Shown here: piece by piece, positions 12,400-20,340 of the stretch | Numbering within the stretch: the first letter of the stretch is position 1 | How the letters are laid out: each line of letters starts with the position of its first letter | Virus record (IMG/VR): IMGVR_UViG_3300045976_000135 | Span: 1-37,039 of that record | Strand: one strand, 5' to 3' | Origin: a virus | DNA length: 37,039 bases | The notes under the pieces: model-generated | Database searches by the model: none | Told to the model about the DNA's origin: nothing | What the model saw: the letters and a program-made list of their open reading frames with translations, nothing else | Program-made: the position numbers and the translations under genes

Positions 12400-14148
12400 A
12401 TGATGACGCTGTCGAACACGGCTGTGCCGTACTACTACGGTTTGTTTCGGGATGCCGTCCTCCGGGGCGAAATTCCTGTTAACCGAGAAGTCTCGGCAGA
12501 GATGAACCGGATCGATGCGCTCATCGCTGACCCCCGCTTCTTCTACGACTCGGATGCTGTCAACGGTTTCATCCTCTATTGCGAGGCTGAGCTGACCTTG
12601 ACCGACGGCACTGATCTGCATCTGCTCCCGACCTTCAAGTTGTGGGCAGAGCAGGTGTTCGGATGGTTCTACTACGTCGATCGTTCGGTCTGGGAACCTG
12701 GTGTGGATGGTGGGGAAGGCCGCTACATCACCAAGACCATCAAACTGCGATTGACGAAGAAGCAATTCCTGATTGTGGCCCGTGGCGCGGCAAAGTCGAT
12801 GTACGCTGAGTGCATTCAGGCGTACTTTCTCAATGTCGACACGTCCACGACACACCAAATTACGACTGCGCCGACCATGAAGCAGGCGGAGGAGGTCATG
12901 GCGCCATTTCGCACAGCGATCACTCGTGCGAAAGGCCCCCTCTTCAAATTCCTGACTCAAGGATCGATGCAGAACACGACAGGAAACCGGATGTTGCGGC
13001 AGAAACTGGCCGCGACGAAGAAGGGTATCGAGAATTTCCTCACTGGGTCTATTCTCGAGATCCGTCCGATGACCATCGCGAAGCTGCAGGGTCTGAGGCC
13101 GAAAGTTGCCACGGTCGATGAGTGGTTGTCCGGCGATATTCGTGAGGATGTCGTGGGCGCCATCGAGCAGGGCGCATCAAAGCAGGACGAGTATCTGATT
13201 CTCGCCATTAGCTCTGAAGGCACTGTTCGAAATGGTTCTGGCGACACCATCAAGTTGGAGTTGCAGGAGATTCTCAAGGGCGAGTACTCGGCGCCTCACG
13301 TTTCCATCTGGCATTACAAGCTGGACGAGCTGACTGAAGTCGCCGACCCGGCAATGTGGGTGAAAGCTCAGCCGAACATCGGCCGTACTGTCACTTACGA
13401 GACCTATCAGCTCGATGTGGAACGCGCCGAGAAGGCCCCTGCCGCTCGTAACGATATTTTGGCGAAGCGGTTTGGTATTCCCATGGAGGGGTTTACCTAC
13501 TTCTTCACCTACGAAGAGACGATCCCGCATCCCACGCGATATTTTTGGAATTTGCCCTGTTCTCTCGGGGCCGACCTCTCGCAAGGCGATGACTTCTGCG
13601 CATTCACATTCCTATTTCCCCTTCCCCGAGGGGAATTCGGAGTCAAGACGCGCAGTTACATCACTCGCAAGACGCTGATGAAGCTTCCGGGAGCACTACG
13701 CTACAAATACGACACTTTTGTCAGAGAAGGAAGTCTGCACGTCCTGGAAGGGACTGTGTTGGACATGATGGAAGTGTACGATGATCTTGACGGGCATATC
13801 GTTGAGTGTCGTTACGATGTTCGTAGCTTTGGGTACGACCCGTACAACGCCAAAGAATTCGTTACTCGATGGGAACAAGAGAATAGCCCGTACGGTGTCG
13901 AAAAAGTCATTCAGGGAGCACGCACAGAGTCTGTTCCCCTGGGTGAGTTGAAGAAACTGAGTGAAGAGCGCATGCTCATATTTGATGAAGGACTGATGTC
14001 TTTCACGATGGGCAACGCGATCACCTTGGAAGACACCAACGGCAACCGCAAGCTCCTCAAGAAACGCACCGAGGAGAAGATCGACAACGTTGCGGCCATG
14101 ATGGACGCGTACGTTGCCTACAAGCTCAACAAGGAGGCGTTCGAGTGA
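12400..14148 (+). CDS. terL: Terminase large subunit
   Basis: This ATPase-nuclease packages DNA through the portal. The 582-residue protein has Walker A VARGAAKS (about 126-133), Walker B VATVDE (236-241), and nuclease-domain signatures SLGADLSQGDD, GYDPYNAKEF and EKIDNVAAMMDAY. Length and order match HK97-type large terminases (terminase_1 family). The start may be ATG 12400 or 12403; AAGGGG (12391-12396) suits 12403 slightly better. It precedes the portal, but here lies 3.8 kb downstream of the possible small subunit, with lysin and fibre genes between. Confidence 0.95.
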   Translation: MMTLSNTAVPYYYGLFRDAVLRGEIPVNREVSAEMNRIDALIADPRFFYDSDAVNGFILYCEAELTLTDGTDLHLLPTFKLWAEQVFGWFYYVDRSVWEPGVDGGEGRYITKTIKLRLTKKQFLIVARGAAKSMYAECIQAYFLNVDTSTTHQITTAPTMKQAEEVMAPFRTAITRAKGPLFKFLTQGSMQNTTGNRMLRQKLAATKKGIENFLTGSILEIRPMTIAKLQGLRPKVATVDEWLSGDIREDVVGAIEQGASKQDEYLILAISSEGTVRNGSGDTIKLELQEILKGEYSAPHVSIWHYKLDELTEVADPAMWVKAQPNIGRTVTYETYQLDVERAEKAPAARNDILAKRFGIPMEGFTYFFTYEETIPHPTRYFWNLPCSLGADLSQGDDFCAFTFLFPLPRGEFGVKTRSYITRKTLMKLPGALRYKYDTFVREGSLHVLEGTVLDMMEVYDDLDGHIVECRYDVRSFGYDPYNAKEFVTRWEQENSPYGVEKVIQGARTESVPLGELKKLSEERMLIFDEGLMSFTMGNAITLEDTNGNRKLLKKRTEEKIDNVAAMMDAYVAYKLNKEAFE

Positions 14149-14164
14149 CGGAGGGAGGTAACGT

Positions 14165-15427
14165 ATGACCGTCATGGGTCGACTGAAGCACGCCTGGAAC
14201 GTTTTCATGAACGTCAATCCCGTCGAACCGTTCCAAGCGGTGGCCTCCTACGGCACTCGACCGGATCGACTTCGATCCAGGTATGTCAACGAGAAGACGA
14301 TCTACCAGTCGATTCTCGCGCGACTCGCGATCGATGTTTCCGCCATCAAGATCCAGCATGTTCGTGTGGATGACGAAGAGCGTTTCGATGAGGTCATCAA
14401 GAGCGGGTTGAATTCGTGCCTGAACCTCGAAGCCAACATCGACCAGGCCGGTCGCGAGTTCCGCATGGATATCGCTCTGTCGCTGTTCGAAGAGGGCTTC
14501 ATCGCCATCGTACCGACTGACGTCACGGCAGATCCGCTCATCACTGGCGCGTGGGATATTCTCACGATGCGTGTCGGACGCATCACCCAGTGGTATCCGG
14601 AACAGGTACGAGTCTCTGTGTACAACGAGAAGACCGGCCTTCGAGAAGAAGTTCTCGTGGACAAACGGTACGTGGCAATTGTCACGAACCCGCTGTACTC
14701 AGTGATGAACGAGCCCAACTCCACGCTCCAGCGGTTGATTCGCAAGCTCAGCATGCTGGATGCCGTGGATGAGCAGTCATCTTCCGGCAAGCTCGATCTG
14801 ATCATTCAGCTTCCGTACACGATTCGGTCGGAAGCAAAGCGTGAACAAGCTGAGCAGCGCCGCAAGGACATCGAGTTCCAACTCAAAGGCAGCCAATACG
14901 GCATTGCCTATGTCGATGGCACCGAGAAGGTTGTTCAGCTCAACCGCCCATCCGAGAACAATCTGATGAAGCAGGTTGAGTGGCTGACAAGCCTGCTGTA
15001 CAGCCAGCTGGGTATCACGACGGCGGTCATGGATGGGACTGCATCCGCTGCGGAGATGCAGAACTATTACAACCGCACCTTGGAACCGATTCTGACGGCG
15101 ATCACGGAAGCCATGATACGGTCGTTCCTGACCAAGACGGCTCGTACACAGGGTCAGAGCATCGCGTTCTTCTACGATCCGTTCAAGGTCATTCCGCTGG
15201 ATCAGATCGCGGATATCGTCGACAAGCTCACGCGCAACGAGGTCTTGTCGTCCAACGAATTCCGGCAGATCTTCGGACGCAAGCCGAGCAAGGATCCGAA
15301 GGCCGATCAACTCCGCAACAGCAATATGCCCCAATCCGAACTGGGGCAGCAAAATCCTCCAGCACTTCCCCCGAAGCAACCCGTCATCAAGGTAGCTTCC
15401 CAACGAGTGCCGGAATTACCGTCCTGA
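14165..15427 (+). CDS. Portal protein
   Basis: ATG 14165 follows GGAGGGAGG. The 420-residue protein forms the dodecameric DNA channel at one capsid vertex. It has the usual portal features: an N-terminal YVNEKTIYQSILARLAIDVSAI segment, a beta-rich wing (WYPEQVRVSVYNEKTG), the clip and stem region with LYSQLGITTAVMDG, and a helical C-terminus followed by a proline-rich tail (NPPALPPKQP). Length and position between large terminase and protease-capsid support the call. The 37-bp gap to the next gene holds its ribosome site. Confidence 0.9.
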   Translation: MTVMGRLKHAWNVFMNVNPVEPFQAVASYGTRPDRLRSRYVNEKTIYQSILARLAIDVSAIKIQHVRVDDEERFDEVIKSGLNSCLNLEANIDQAGREFRMDIALSLFEEGFIAIVPTDVTADPLITGAWDILTMRVGRITQWYPEQVRVSVYNEKTGLREEVLVDKRYVAIVTNPLYSVMNEPNSTLQRLIRKLSMLDAVDEQSSSGKLDLIIQLPYTIRSEAKREQAEQRRKDIEFQLKGSQYGIAYVDGTEKVVQLNRPSENNLMKQVEWLTSLLYSQLGITTAVMDGTASAAEMQNYYNRTLEPILTAITEAMIRSFLTKTARTQGQSIAFFYDPFKVIPLDQIADIVDKLTRNEVLSSNEFRQIFGRKPSKDPKADQLRNSNMPQSELGQQNPPALPPKQPVIKVASQRVPELPS

Positions 15428-15464
15428 GCGCCCGCGCTCTACGACGAACCGGAAGGAGACCGTA

Positions 15465-17510
15465 GTGGAACCCGATTTCGGGGGATACGCGACGAAGTTC
15501 GGCGTGAAGTGCTCGGACGGGCGTACGATCACCGCCGAGGCTTTCAAGCACATGGATGGGAAGCAGATTCCGCTTCTGTGGTCCCACCAGCACAACACGC
15601 CCGAGAACGTTCTGGGTCATTCGATTCTCGAATGGCGACCCGACGGCATGTACGCGAAGGCGTTCCTCAACGAGACGCCCGCGGCGTTGGCCGCCAAGCT
15701 GGTCGTGGAGCACAAGGACATCGACGCGATGTCGATCTACGCCAATCGGCTGGTCGAGCGCAACAGTCAGGTGCTTCACGGCGAGCTCATCGAGGTCAGT
15801 CTCGTGCACAAGGGCGCCAATCCGGGCGCCAGGATCGATTTCGTGCAGATCCAGCACGCTGACGGCGCACTGGACACCCTGTCCGACGAGGCCGTCATCT
15901 ACACCGACGAGAAGATCGAACTCACTCACGCCGCCACGACGACCAAGACGTTCCAGGACGTTTACGACTCGCTGGATGCTGACCAGCGCGAGCTCGTGAA
16001 CGTGATGGTCGCGCGGGCACTGCAGGACAACACCGCCCAGCACTCGGACGACGATGGCAAGCACGCCGCCGACAAGCCCGAGGACGAGAACACTGCGGGC
16101 ACGTCCACCGAGGACGAGAAGAAGGACACCGAAACCGAGGGCAAGGACTCGGTGGTCGTCGAACACAGCGACAAGGACGGGAACATGGCGACGCGCAACG
16201 TCTTCGAGAACAACAAGCAGGTCGTGGTGAAGGGCGAACTGGTCCACAACGACGAGGGCAAGGTCATCTCGCACTCGGAGCTGAAGACCATCGCGAAGAA
16301 CGTCTTCGCGGACTTCAAGAAGGGCGTCCTCTTCAAGGAGGCCGTCCTGCAGCACGCCGGCGAGTTCGGGATCACCAACATCGAGGTGTTGTTCCCGGAC
16401 GCCAAGCTGATCGACAACAAGCCCGAGTGGATCACTCGGGACATGGCGTGGGTCAACGGCGTGATCGGCGGCACCAACAAGCTGCCGTTCTCCAAGGTCC
16501 GTTCGATGCACGCGGATCTGACCCAGGACGAGGCGCGCGCCAAGGGGTACATCAAGGGGACGCTCAAGAAGGAGCAGTTCTTCTCGATCACCCAGCGGAC
16601 GACCGAGCCGACCACGATCTACAAGAAGCAGCGGCTCAACCGTGATGACATCATCGACATCACGGACTTCGACGTCGTGGCGTGGATCTGGCAGGAGATG
16701 CGGTTCATGCTCCTGGAGGAGATCGCCCGCGCCATCCTGATCGGCGACGGCCGCGAGATCGACGACCCGGACAAGATCAGCGAGACCAACGTCCGGCCGA
16801 TCGCGTACGACGACGTCTTCTACACCGATGTCGTCACGGTTCCGGCGAACGTCAACGGCCAGGACCTGATCGACGCCGTGCTGCGGGCGCGCCAGTACTA
16901 CAAGGGCAATGCCCCGACCGCCTACATGACCACCTCGGTCATGATGGACCTGCTGCTGACCCGCAACAGCATCAGCGAGCGCAGCTACAAGACCAAGGCC
17001 GATCTGGCCGCGGCCCTGCTCGTGCAGGACATCGTCGAGGTGCCCGTCATGGAGAACGCCATGCGGGACGGCGCCGAGGTCCAGATGATCCTCGTCAACC
17101 TGCGGGACTACTCGGTCGGTTCGACCCGCGGTGGCGAGATCACCACGTTCGACGACTTCGACATGGACTACAACCAGTTCAAGTACCTGATCGAGGGCCG
17201 GATGTCCGGCGCCCTCAGTCGGGCCAAGACCGCGCAGGTCGTGATCCGCGGCACGGGCACGCTCATCAACACCACCAGCGTCGTTCCGACCTTCAACAAC
17301 TCGACGGGCGTCATCACGATCCCGACCGTGACCGGCGTGACCTACAAGACGCAGGCGGCCGGTCCGCTGGGCGCCGCGGACACCACGCTCTCGGCGGGCG
17401 CGCAGACCGCTCTGACCACGGGTCAGTCGCAGTCGATCAAGGCCGTCGCGAACACCGGCTACTACTTCCCGCACAACTACGACCAGGACTGGACCTTCAC
17501 CAAGTCGTAA
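15465..17510 (+). CDS. Fused prohead protease and major capsid protein
   Basis: GTG 15465 follows AAGGAGACC. The 681-residue polypeptide starts with an HK97-type serine protease (about 1-140; LLWSHQH holds the catalytic His, EVSLVHKGANPGA the Ser). An acidic, low-complexity linker (about 185-240) acts as scaffold or delta domain. The HK97-fold capsid part follows (MATRNVFENN, EWITRDMAWVNG, MLLEEIARAILIGDG, TYMTTS-like loop). Residues about 606-681 form an Ig-like domain similar to the C-terminus of the tail-tube protein at 18142. ATG 16185 could start capsid protein alone. Codons are strongly G/C-ending, as expected for high expression. Confidence 0.9.
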   Translation: MEPDFGGYATKFGVKCSDGRTITAEAFKHMDGKQIPLLWSHQHNTPENVLGHSILEWRPDGMYAKAFLNETPAALAAKLVVEHKDIDAMSIYANRLVERNSQVLHGELIEVSLVHKGANPGARIDFVQIQHADGALDTLSDEAVIYTDEKIELTHAATTTKTFQDVYDSLDADQRELVNVMVARALQDNTAQHSDDDGKHAADKPEDENTAGTSTEDEKKDTETEGKDSVVVEHSDKDGNMATRNVFENNKQVVVKGELVHNDEGKVISHSELKTIAKNVFADFKKGVLFKEAVLQHAGEFGITNIEVLFPDAKLIDNKPEWITRDMAWVNGVIGGTNKLPFSKVRSMHADLTQDEARAKGYIKGTLKKEQFFSITQRTTEPTTIYKKQRLNRDDIIDITDFDVVAWIWQEMRFMLLEEIARAILIGDGREIDDPDKISETNVRPIAYDDVFYTDVVTVPANVNGQDLIDAVLRARQYYKGNAPTAYMTTSVMMDLLLTRNSISERSYKTKADLAAALLVQDIVEVPVMENAMRDGAEVQMILVNLRDYSVGSTRGGEITTFDDFDMDYNQFKYLIEGRMSGALSRAKTAQVVIRGTGTLINTTSVVPTFNNSTGVITIPTVTGVTYKTQAAGPLGAADTTLSAGAQTALTTGQSQSIKAVANTGYYFPHNYDQDWTFTKS

Positions 17511-17523
17511 CAGGAGGCGCCGA

Positions 17524-17865
17524 ATGGCACGGTTCTACGGCAGGGTTGGGTTCGGTCAAACGCAAGACCGTGGAAACGGCGTGCACAGTTTGGACGTCCA
17601 TTACCGGCACTATTACGGTGATGAAGTCCAAAACTATAAGACGACTGACGAATCGCAGAGTGTCAACAGCGAGTTTCGGTCGTCCACGCAGCTTTCCATC
17701 ATGTCCGACTCGTACATCAGCGAGAATCTGTCTGCCATTCGGTATGCGGAATGGAAGGGGGTGCTGTGGAAGGTCACTGGAGTGGACACCCGGCACCCCC
17801 GCCTTCTGCTGAGGTTGGGAGGTGTATACAATGGCCCCGAGGGCACATCTGCAGACACTCCTTGA
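17524..17865 (+). CDS. Head-tail joining (stopper-like) protein
   Basis: ATG 17524 follows AGGAGGCGCCGA. The 113-residue protein is beta-rich (ARFYGRVGFGQT, VLWKVTGVDTRHPRLLLRLGGVYNG) with no motif of enzymatic activity. Its position right after the capsid gene and before the tail terminator-like gene is typical for a neck stopper. The last 35 nt overlap the next gene. Its codon use is more mixed than the capsid's. Assignment rests on synteny and size. Confidence 0.6.
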   Translation: MARFYGRVGFGQTQDRGNGVHSLDVHYRHYYGDEVQNYKTTDESQSVNSEFRSSTQLSIMSDSYISENLSAIRYAEWKGVLWKVTGVDTRHPRLLLRLGGVYNGPEGTSADTP

Positions 17866-18130
17866 GTCCATTGTTCCGCGCGTGTACTTCCAACCGCCTG
17901 ATGACGTGCAGACGGATTTCCCGGCGATCTTCTACGAGCGCGCACGCGCGGACACGCGCCACGCAGACAACATTCCGTACACGGTCACAAAGCAGTACCA
18001 GCTGACATTAATTTCTCCTGATCCTGATGATCCGGCGTTCGACGCCATTGCAGCACTGTCTTCGTGCGTGCATGAACGCAATTTCCCAGCTAACGGTTTG
18101 AACCACGACGTGTTCAATCTTTACTTCTGA
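17831..18130 (+). CDS. Tail terminator-like / neck protein
   Basis: ATG 17831 lies 8 nt after GGGAGG (17817-17822); the GTG at 17822 overlaps that site. The 99-residue product reads as an alpha-beta protein: LQTLLESIVPRVYFQPP, FPAIFYER, YTVTKQYQLTLISPDPDDPAFDAI, and a C-terminal FNLYF strand. This pattern fits tail completion or terminator proteins that cap the tail tube just before the tail-tube gene. Exact neck position (terminator versus adaptor) cannot be told. Confidence 0.6.
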   Translation: MAPRAHLQTLLESIVPRVYFQPPDDVQTDFPAIFYERARADTRHADNIPYTVTKQYQLTLISPDPDDPAFDAIAALSSCVHERNFPANGLNHDVFNLYF

Positions 18131-18141
18131 AAGGAAGTCGC

Positions 18142-19032
18142 ATGACCGCTCTGCAGTGGGACAAGACCGGTGAGCGCACGTACGAGACTGGTGTGTCGAA
18201 GGGCGTGCTCTACCAGATCGACCCGGACACCGGCGAGTACACCCCCGGTGTGGCCTGGAACGGCCTCACGACCGTCACGGAGAAGCCGGGTGGCGCCGAC
18301 TCCAACAAGCAGTACGCTGACGACATCGTGTACCTGAACCTCCTGGCGGCCGAGACGTTCGACGCCACCATCGAGGCCTTCACGTACCCGGTGGAGTTCG
18401 AGCAGAACGATGGCACGGGATCGCCGACCGCGGGCGTGACGATCGGCCAGCAGCCGCGCAAGCCGTTCGGTTTCTGCTGGCGGACGGTCGTCGGCAACGA
18501 CACCGACGGCAACGAGTACGGCTACAAGCTCCACATGGTGTGGGGCGCCCTGGCGGCTCCGTCCGAGAAGGGCTTCACGACGATCAACGACTCGCCGGCG
18601 CCGATCGGTTTCTCGTGGGATGTCTCCACGACGCCGGTCAACGTGGGCACCGTGCTCGGGAACGCCTACAAGCCGACCGCGCTGATGACCGTCAGCAGCA
18701 TCGGTACGGACCCGGCCAAGCTGGCCACCCTCGAGGCGTACTTGTACGGCACGGTCGCGGACGACCCGATGCTGCCGTCGCCGGCCGACGTGATCAACAT
18801 CATGGCCAGCACGCTGACCGTGGCCACTCCGACCGCGCCGACGTACAACGCGTCGACGGACATCATCACCATTCCGTCCGTCACGGGCGTCGAGTACTAC
18901 ATCGACGGTGTCCTCGTGCCGGCCGGTTCGTTCGGCCCGATCACGTCGAACAAGCTGGTCAAGGCCAAGCCCGCCACGGGCTACACGTTCCCGGCCGAGC
19001 AGCAGAAGGAATGGGGCATCATCTTCTCGTGA
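18142..19032 (+). CDS. Major tail (tube) protein with Ig-like domain
   Basis: ATG 18142 follows GAAAGGAAG. The 296-residue protein forms the stacked rings of the tail tube. The first ~225 residues (LQWDKTGERTYETGVSKGVLY, WNGLTTVTE, TFDATIEAFTYPVEFE, GQQPRKPFGFCWRT, GYKLHM) are the tube domain and align along their length with the 19591 gene. A C-terminal Ig-like domain (PTYNASTDIITIPSVTGV, TGYTFPAEQ) resembles that on the capsid protein. Codons are strongly G/C-ending, suggesting very high expression. Confidence 0.85.
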   Translation: MTALQWDKTGERTYETGVSKGVLYQIDPDTGEYTPGVAWNGLTTVTEKPGGADSNKQYADDIVYLNLLAAETFDATIEAFTYPVEFEQNDGTGSPTAGVTIGQQPRKPFGFCWRTVVGNDTDGNEYGYKLHMVWGALAAPSEKGFTTINDSPAPIGFSWDVSTTPVNVGTVLGNAYKPTALMTVSSIGTDPAKLATLEAYLYGTVADDPMLPSPADVINIMASTLTVATPTAPTYNASTDIITIPSVTGVEYYIDGVLVPAGSFGPITSNKLVKAKPATGYTFPAEQQKEWGIIFS

Positions 19033-19050
19033 TGAATTCGGAGGCAAGGA

Positions 19051-19581
19051 ATGCTCGAGATTGACGTCGTTCTTAGTGAAATGTACGACGAAGAGACGGA
19101 AAAATTCCTTCCGGCGGAGTCGTGCAAGGTCACGCTCGAGCATTCCTTGGTCTCCGCGTCAAAATGGGAGTCAATCTGGAAGGAAGCTTTTCTCTCCAAG
19201 AAAGAGAAGACTTCCGACCAGACGATTTCCTACATCCGGTGCATGATTCTTACCCCTGACTTGCCTCCGGAGGTTTTCCAGAAACTCGTTGAAGGACATC
19301 TCAGCGAGATTCAGGCCTACATCATCGATGAGGCCACGGCAACTACGCTTCGGCAGGATCCGAATGCTCCTCCGTCTCGGGAAATCATCACGACGGAGCT
19401 GATCTACTACTGGATGATCTCGTTGAACATCCCGGTGGAGTTTCAGCACTGGCATTTGAACCGATTGATCACCTTGATTCGAGTGATCAATCTCAAGAAC
19501 GCCCCTGCGCAAAAGAGAACCGCTGCGCAGCGCAGGGAAGAGAATCGTCGACGCCTGAAGCAATTCAACACGACTGGGTAA
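19051..19581 (+). CDS. Tail assembly chaperone-like protein
   Basis: ATG 19051 follows GGAGGCAAGGA. The 176-residue protein is mainly helical with a conserved-looking strand start (IDVVLSEMYDEETEKFLP) and a basic C-terminus (KRTAAQRREENRRRLKQF). Position after the tail tube and size fit the gpG-like chaperone that wraps the tape measure. Many phages extend it by a programmed -1 frameshift; I found no clear slippery heptamer near its end. Its downstream neighbour is a second tube protein rather than the tape measure. Confidence 0.65.
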   Translation: MLEIDVVLSEMYDEETEKFLPAESCKVTLEHSLVSASKWESIWKEAFLSKKEKTSDQTISYIRCMILTPDLPPEVFQKLVEGHLSEIQAYIIDEATATTLRQDPNAPPSREIITTELIYYWMISLNIPVEFQHWHLNRLITLIRVINLKNAPAQKRTAAQRREENRRRLKQFNTTG

Positions 19582-19590
19582 GGAGGTGCG

Positions 19591-20340
19591 ATGACGAGAC
19601 TGGACTGGGATCGAACCGGCGAACGCTTCTTCGAGGCAGGCGCCGATCGAGGCGTGCTGTTCATCGGTGACAACGCCGGTGTCCCGTGGAATGGTTTGGT
19701 CGGTTTCAGTCACAATCAGTCTGGCGGCGAATCTTCACCCAGGTATCTTGATGGCGTCAAGATCAGCAATCGAACAACGCCTGAAGAGTTTGAGGGGACG
19801 CTCGAAGCCTATACCTACCCCACGGAATTCGAGCGCTGTGATGGCACTGCTCGGGCTGACAATGGTTTGCGTATTACCAAGCAACGGCGAAAGCCGTTCA
19901 GCATGGTGTATCGCACCAAGATCGGCGATGATCTTGAGGGAATCGACAGCGGGTACAAGTTGCATTTCCTCTACAATCTCACCGCCGAACCTTCTGATCG
20001 ATCCTACAAGTCGTTGAGTGACCAGGTTGAGCCTCTAACGTTCAACTGGAAGATCACGTCTCGCGGGGTAGCGGTCAGCGGGTACCGTCCCACTGCTCAT
20101 TTCTACATCGACAGTCGGGATATTCCCTCAGGACTGTTGTCGGATCTCGAAGACATCATCTACGGTACAGACACGACCGATTCGAGTCTTCCGGCACCGG
20201 ATGAACTGTTCTTCATGTTCGATTCCTACTCGGACACCGTCTATGACGCCGGATCGCCGTTGACACCGGTATTCGTGACGTACGACGCCGGTGGGCCCAC
20301 AACCGCAGTCGACGCGATCATTGACGGAGGTACAGCGTAA
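19591..20340 (+). CDS. Second, paralogous tail-tube protein
   Basis: ATG 19591 follows AAGGAGGTGCG. The 249-residue protein aligns with the main tail-tube protein from its start: LDWDRTGERFFEAGADRGVLF, WNGLVGFSH, EFEGTLEAYTYPTEFE, KQRRKPFSMVYRTKIG, GYKLHFLYN. It lacks the C-terminal Ig-like domain. Its codons are mixed, suggesting a lower level than the main tube protein. It may form a special ring near the tip or neck, or a minor tube variant. The next gene overlaps by TAATG and encodes an adhesin-like protein. Confidence 0.75.
   Translation: MTRLDWDRTGERFFEAGADRGVLFIGDNAGVPWNGLVGFSHNQSGGESSPRYLDGVKISNRTTPEEFEGTLEAYTYPTEFERCDGTARADNGLRITKQRRKPFSMVYRTKIGDDLEGIDSGYKLHFLYNLTAEPSDRSYKSLSDQVEPLTFNWKITSRGVAVSGYRPTAHFYIDSRDIPSGLLSDLEDIIYGTDTTDSSLPAPDELFFMFDSYSDTVYDAGSPLTPVFVTYDAGGPTTAVDAIIDGGTA

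Noticed and set aside
11650-12960. A 436-codon minus-strand frame opposite the 2H and terminase genes
   Set aside because: It spans three well-supported + strand genes and has shadow-like composition with no recognisable domain.
15387-17474. A 695-codon open frame on the minus strand opposite the capsid gene
   Set aside because: It mirrors a gene with G/C-ending codons, has a low-complexity R/V/D/L composition, and lacks a ribosome site. The + strand capsid gene explains the region.
16682-17812. A 376-codon + strand frame inside the capsid gene
   Set aside because: It is an out-of-frame reading of the capsid codons, very rich in R, G, D and H, with no ribosome site.
19540-19600. Programmed -1 frameshift at the end of the tail assembly chaperone
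   Set aside because: No convincing slippery heptamer was found near the stop, and the downstream gene is a tube paralog with its own strong ribosome site.
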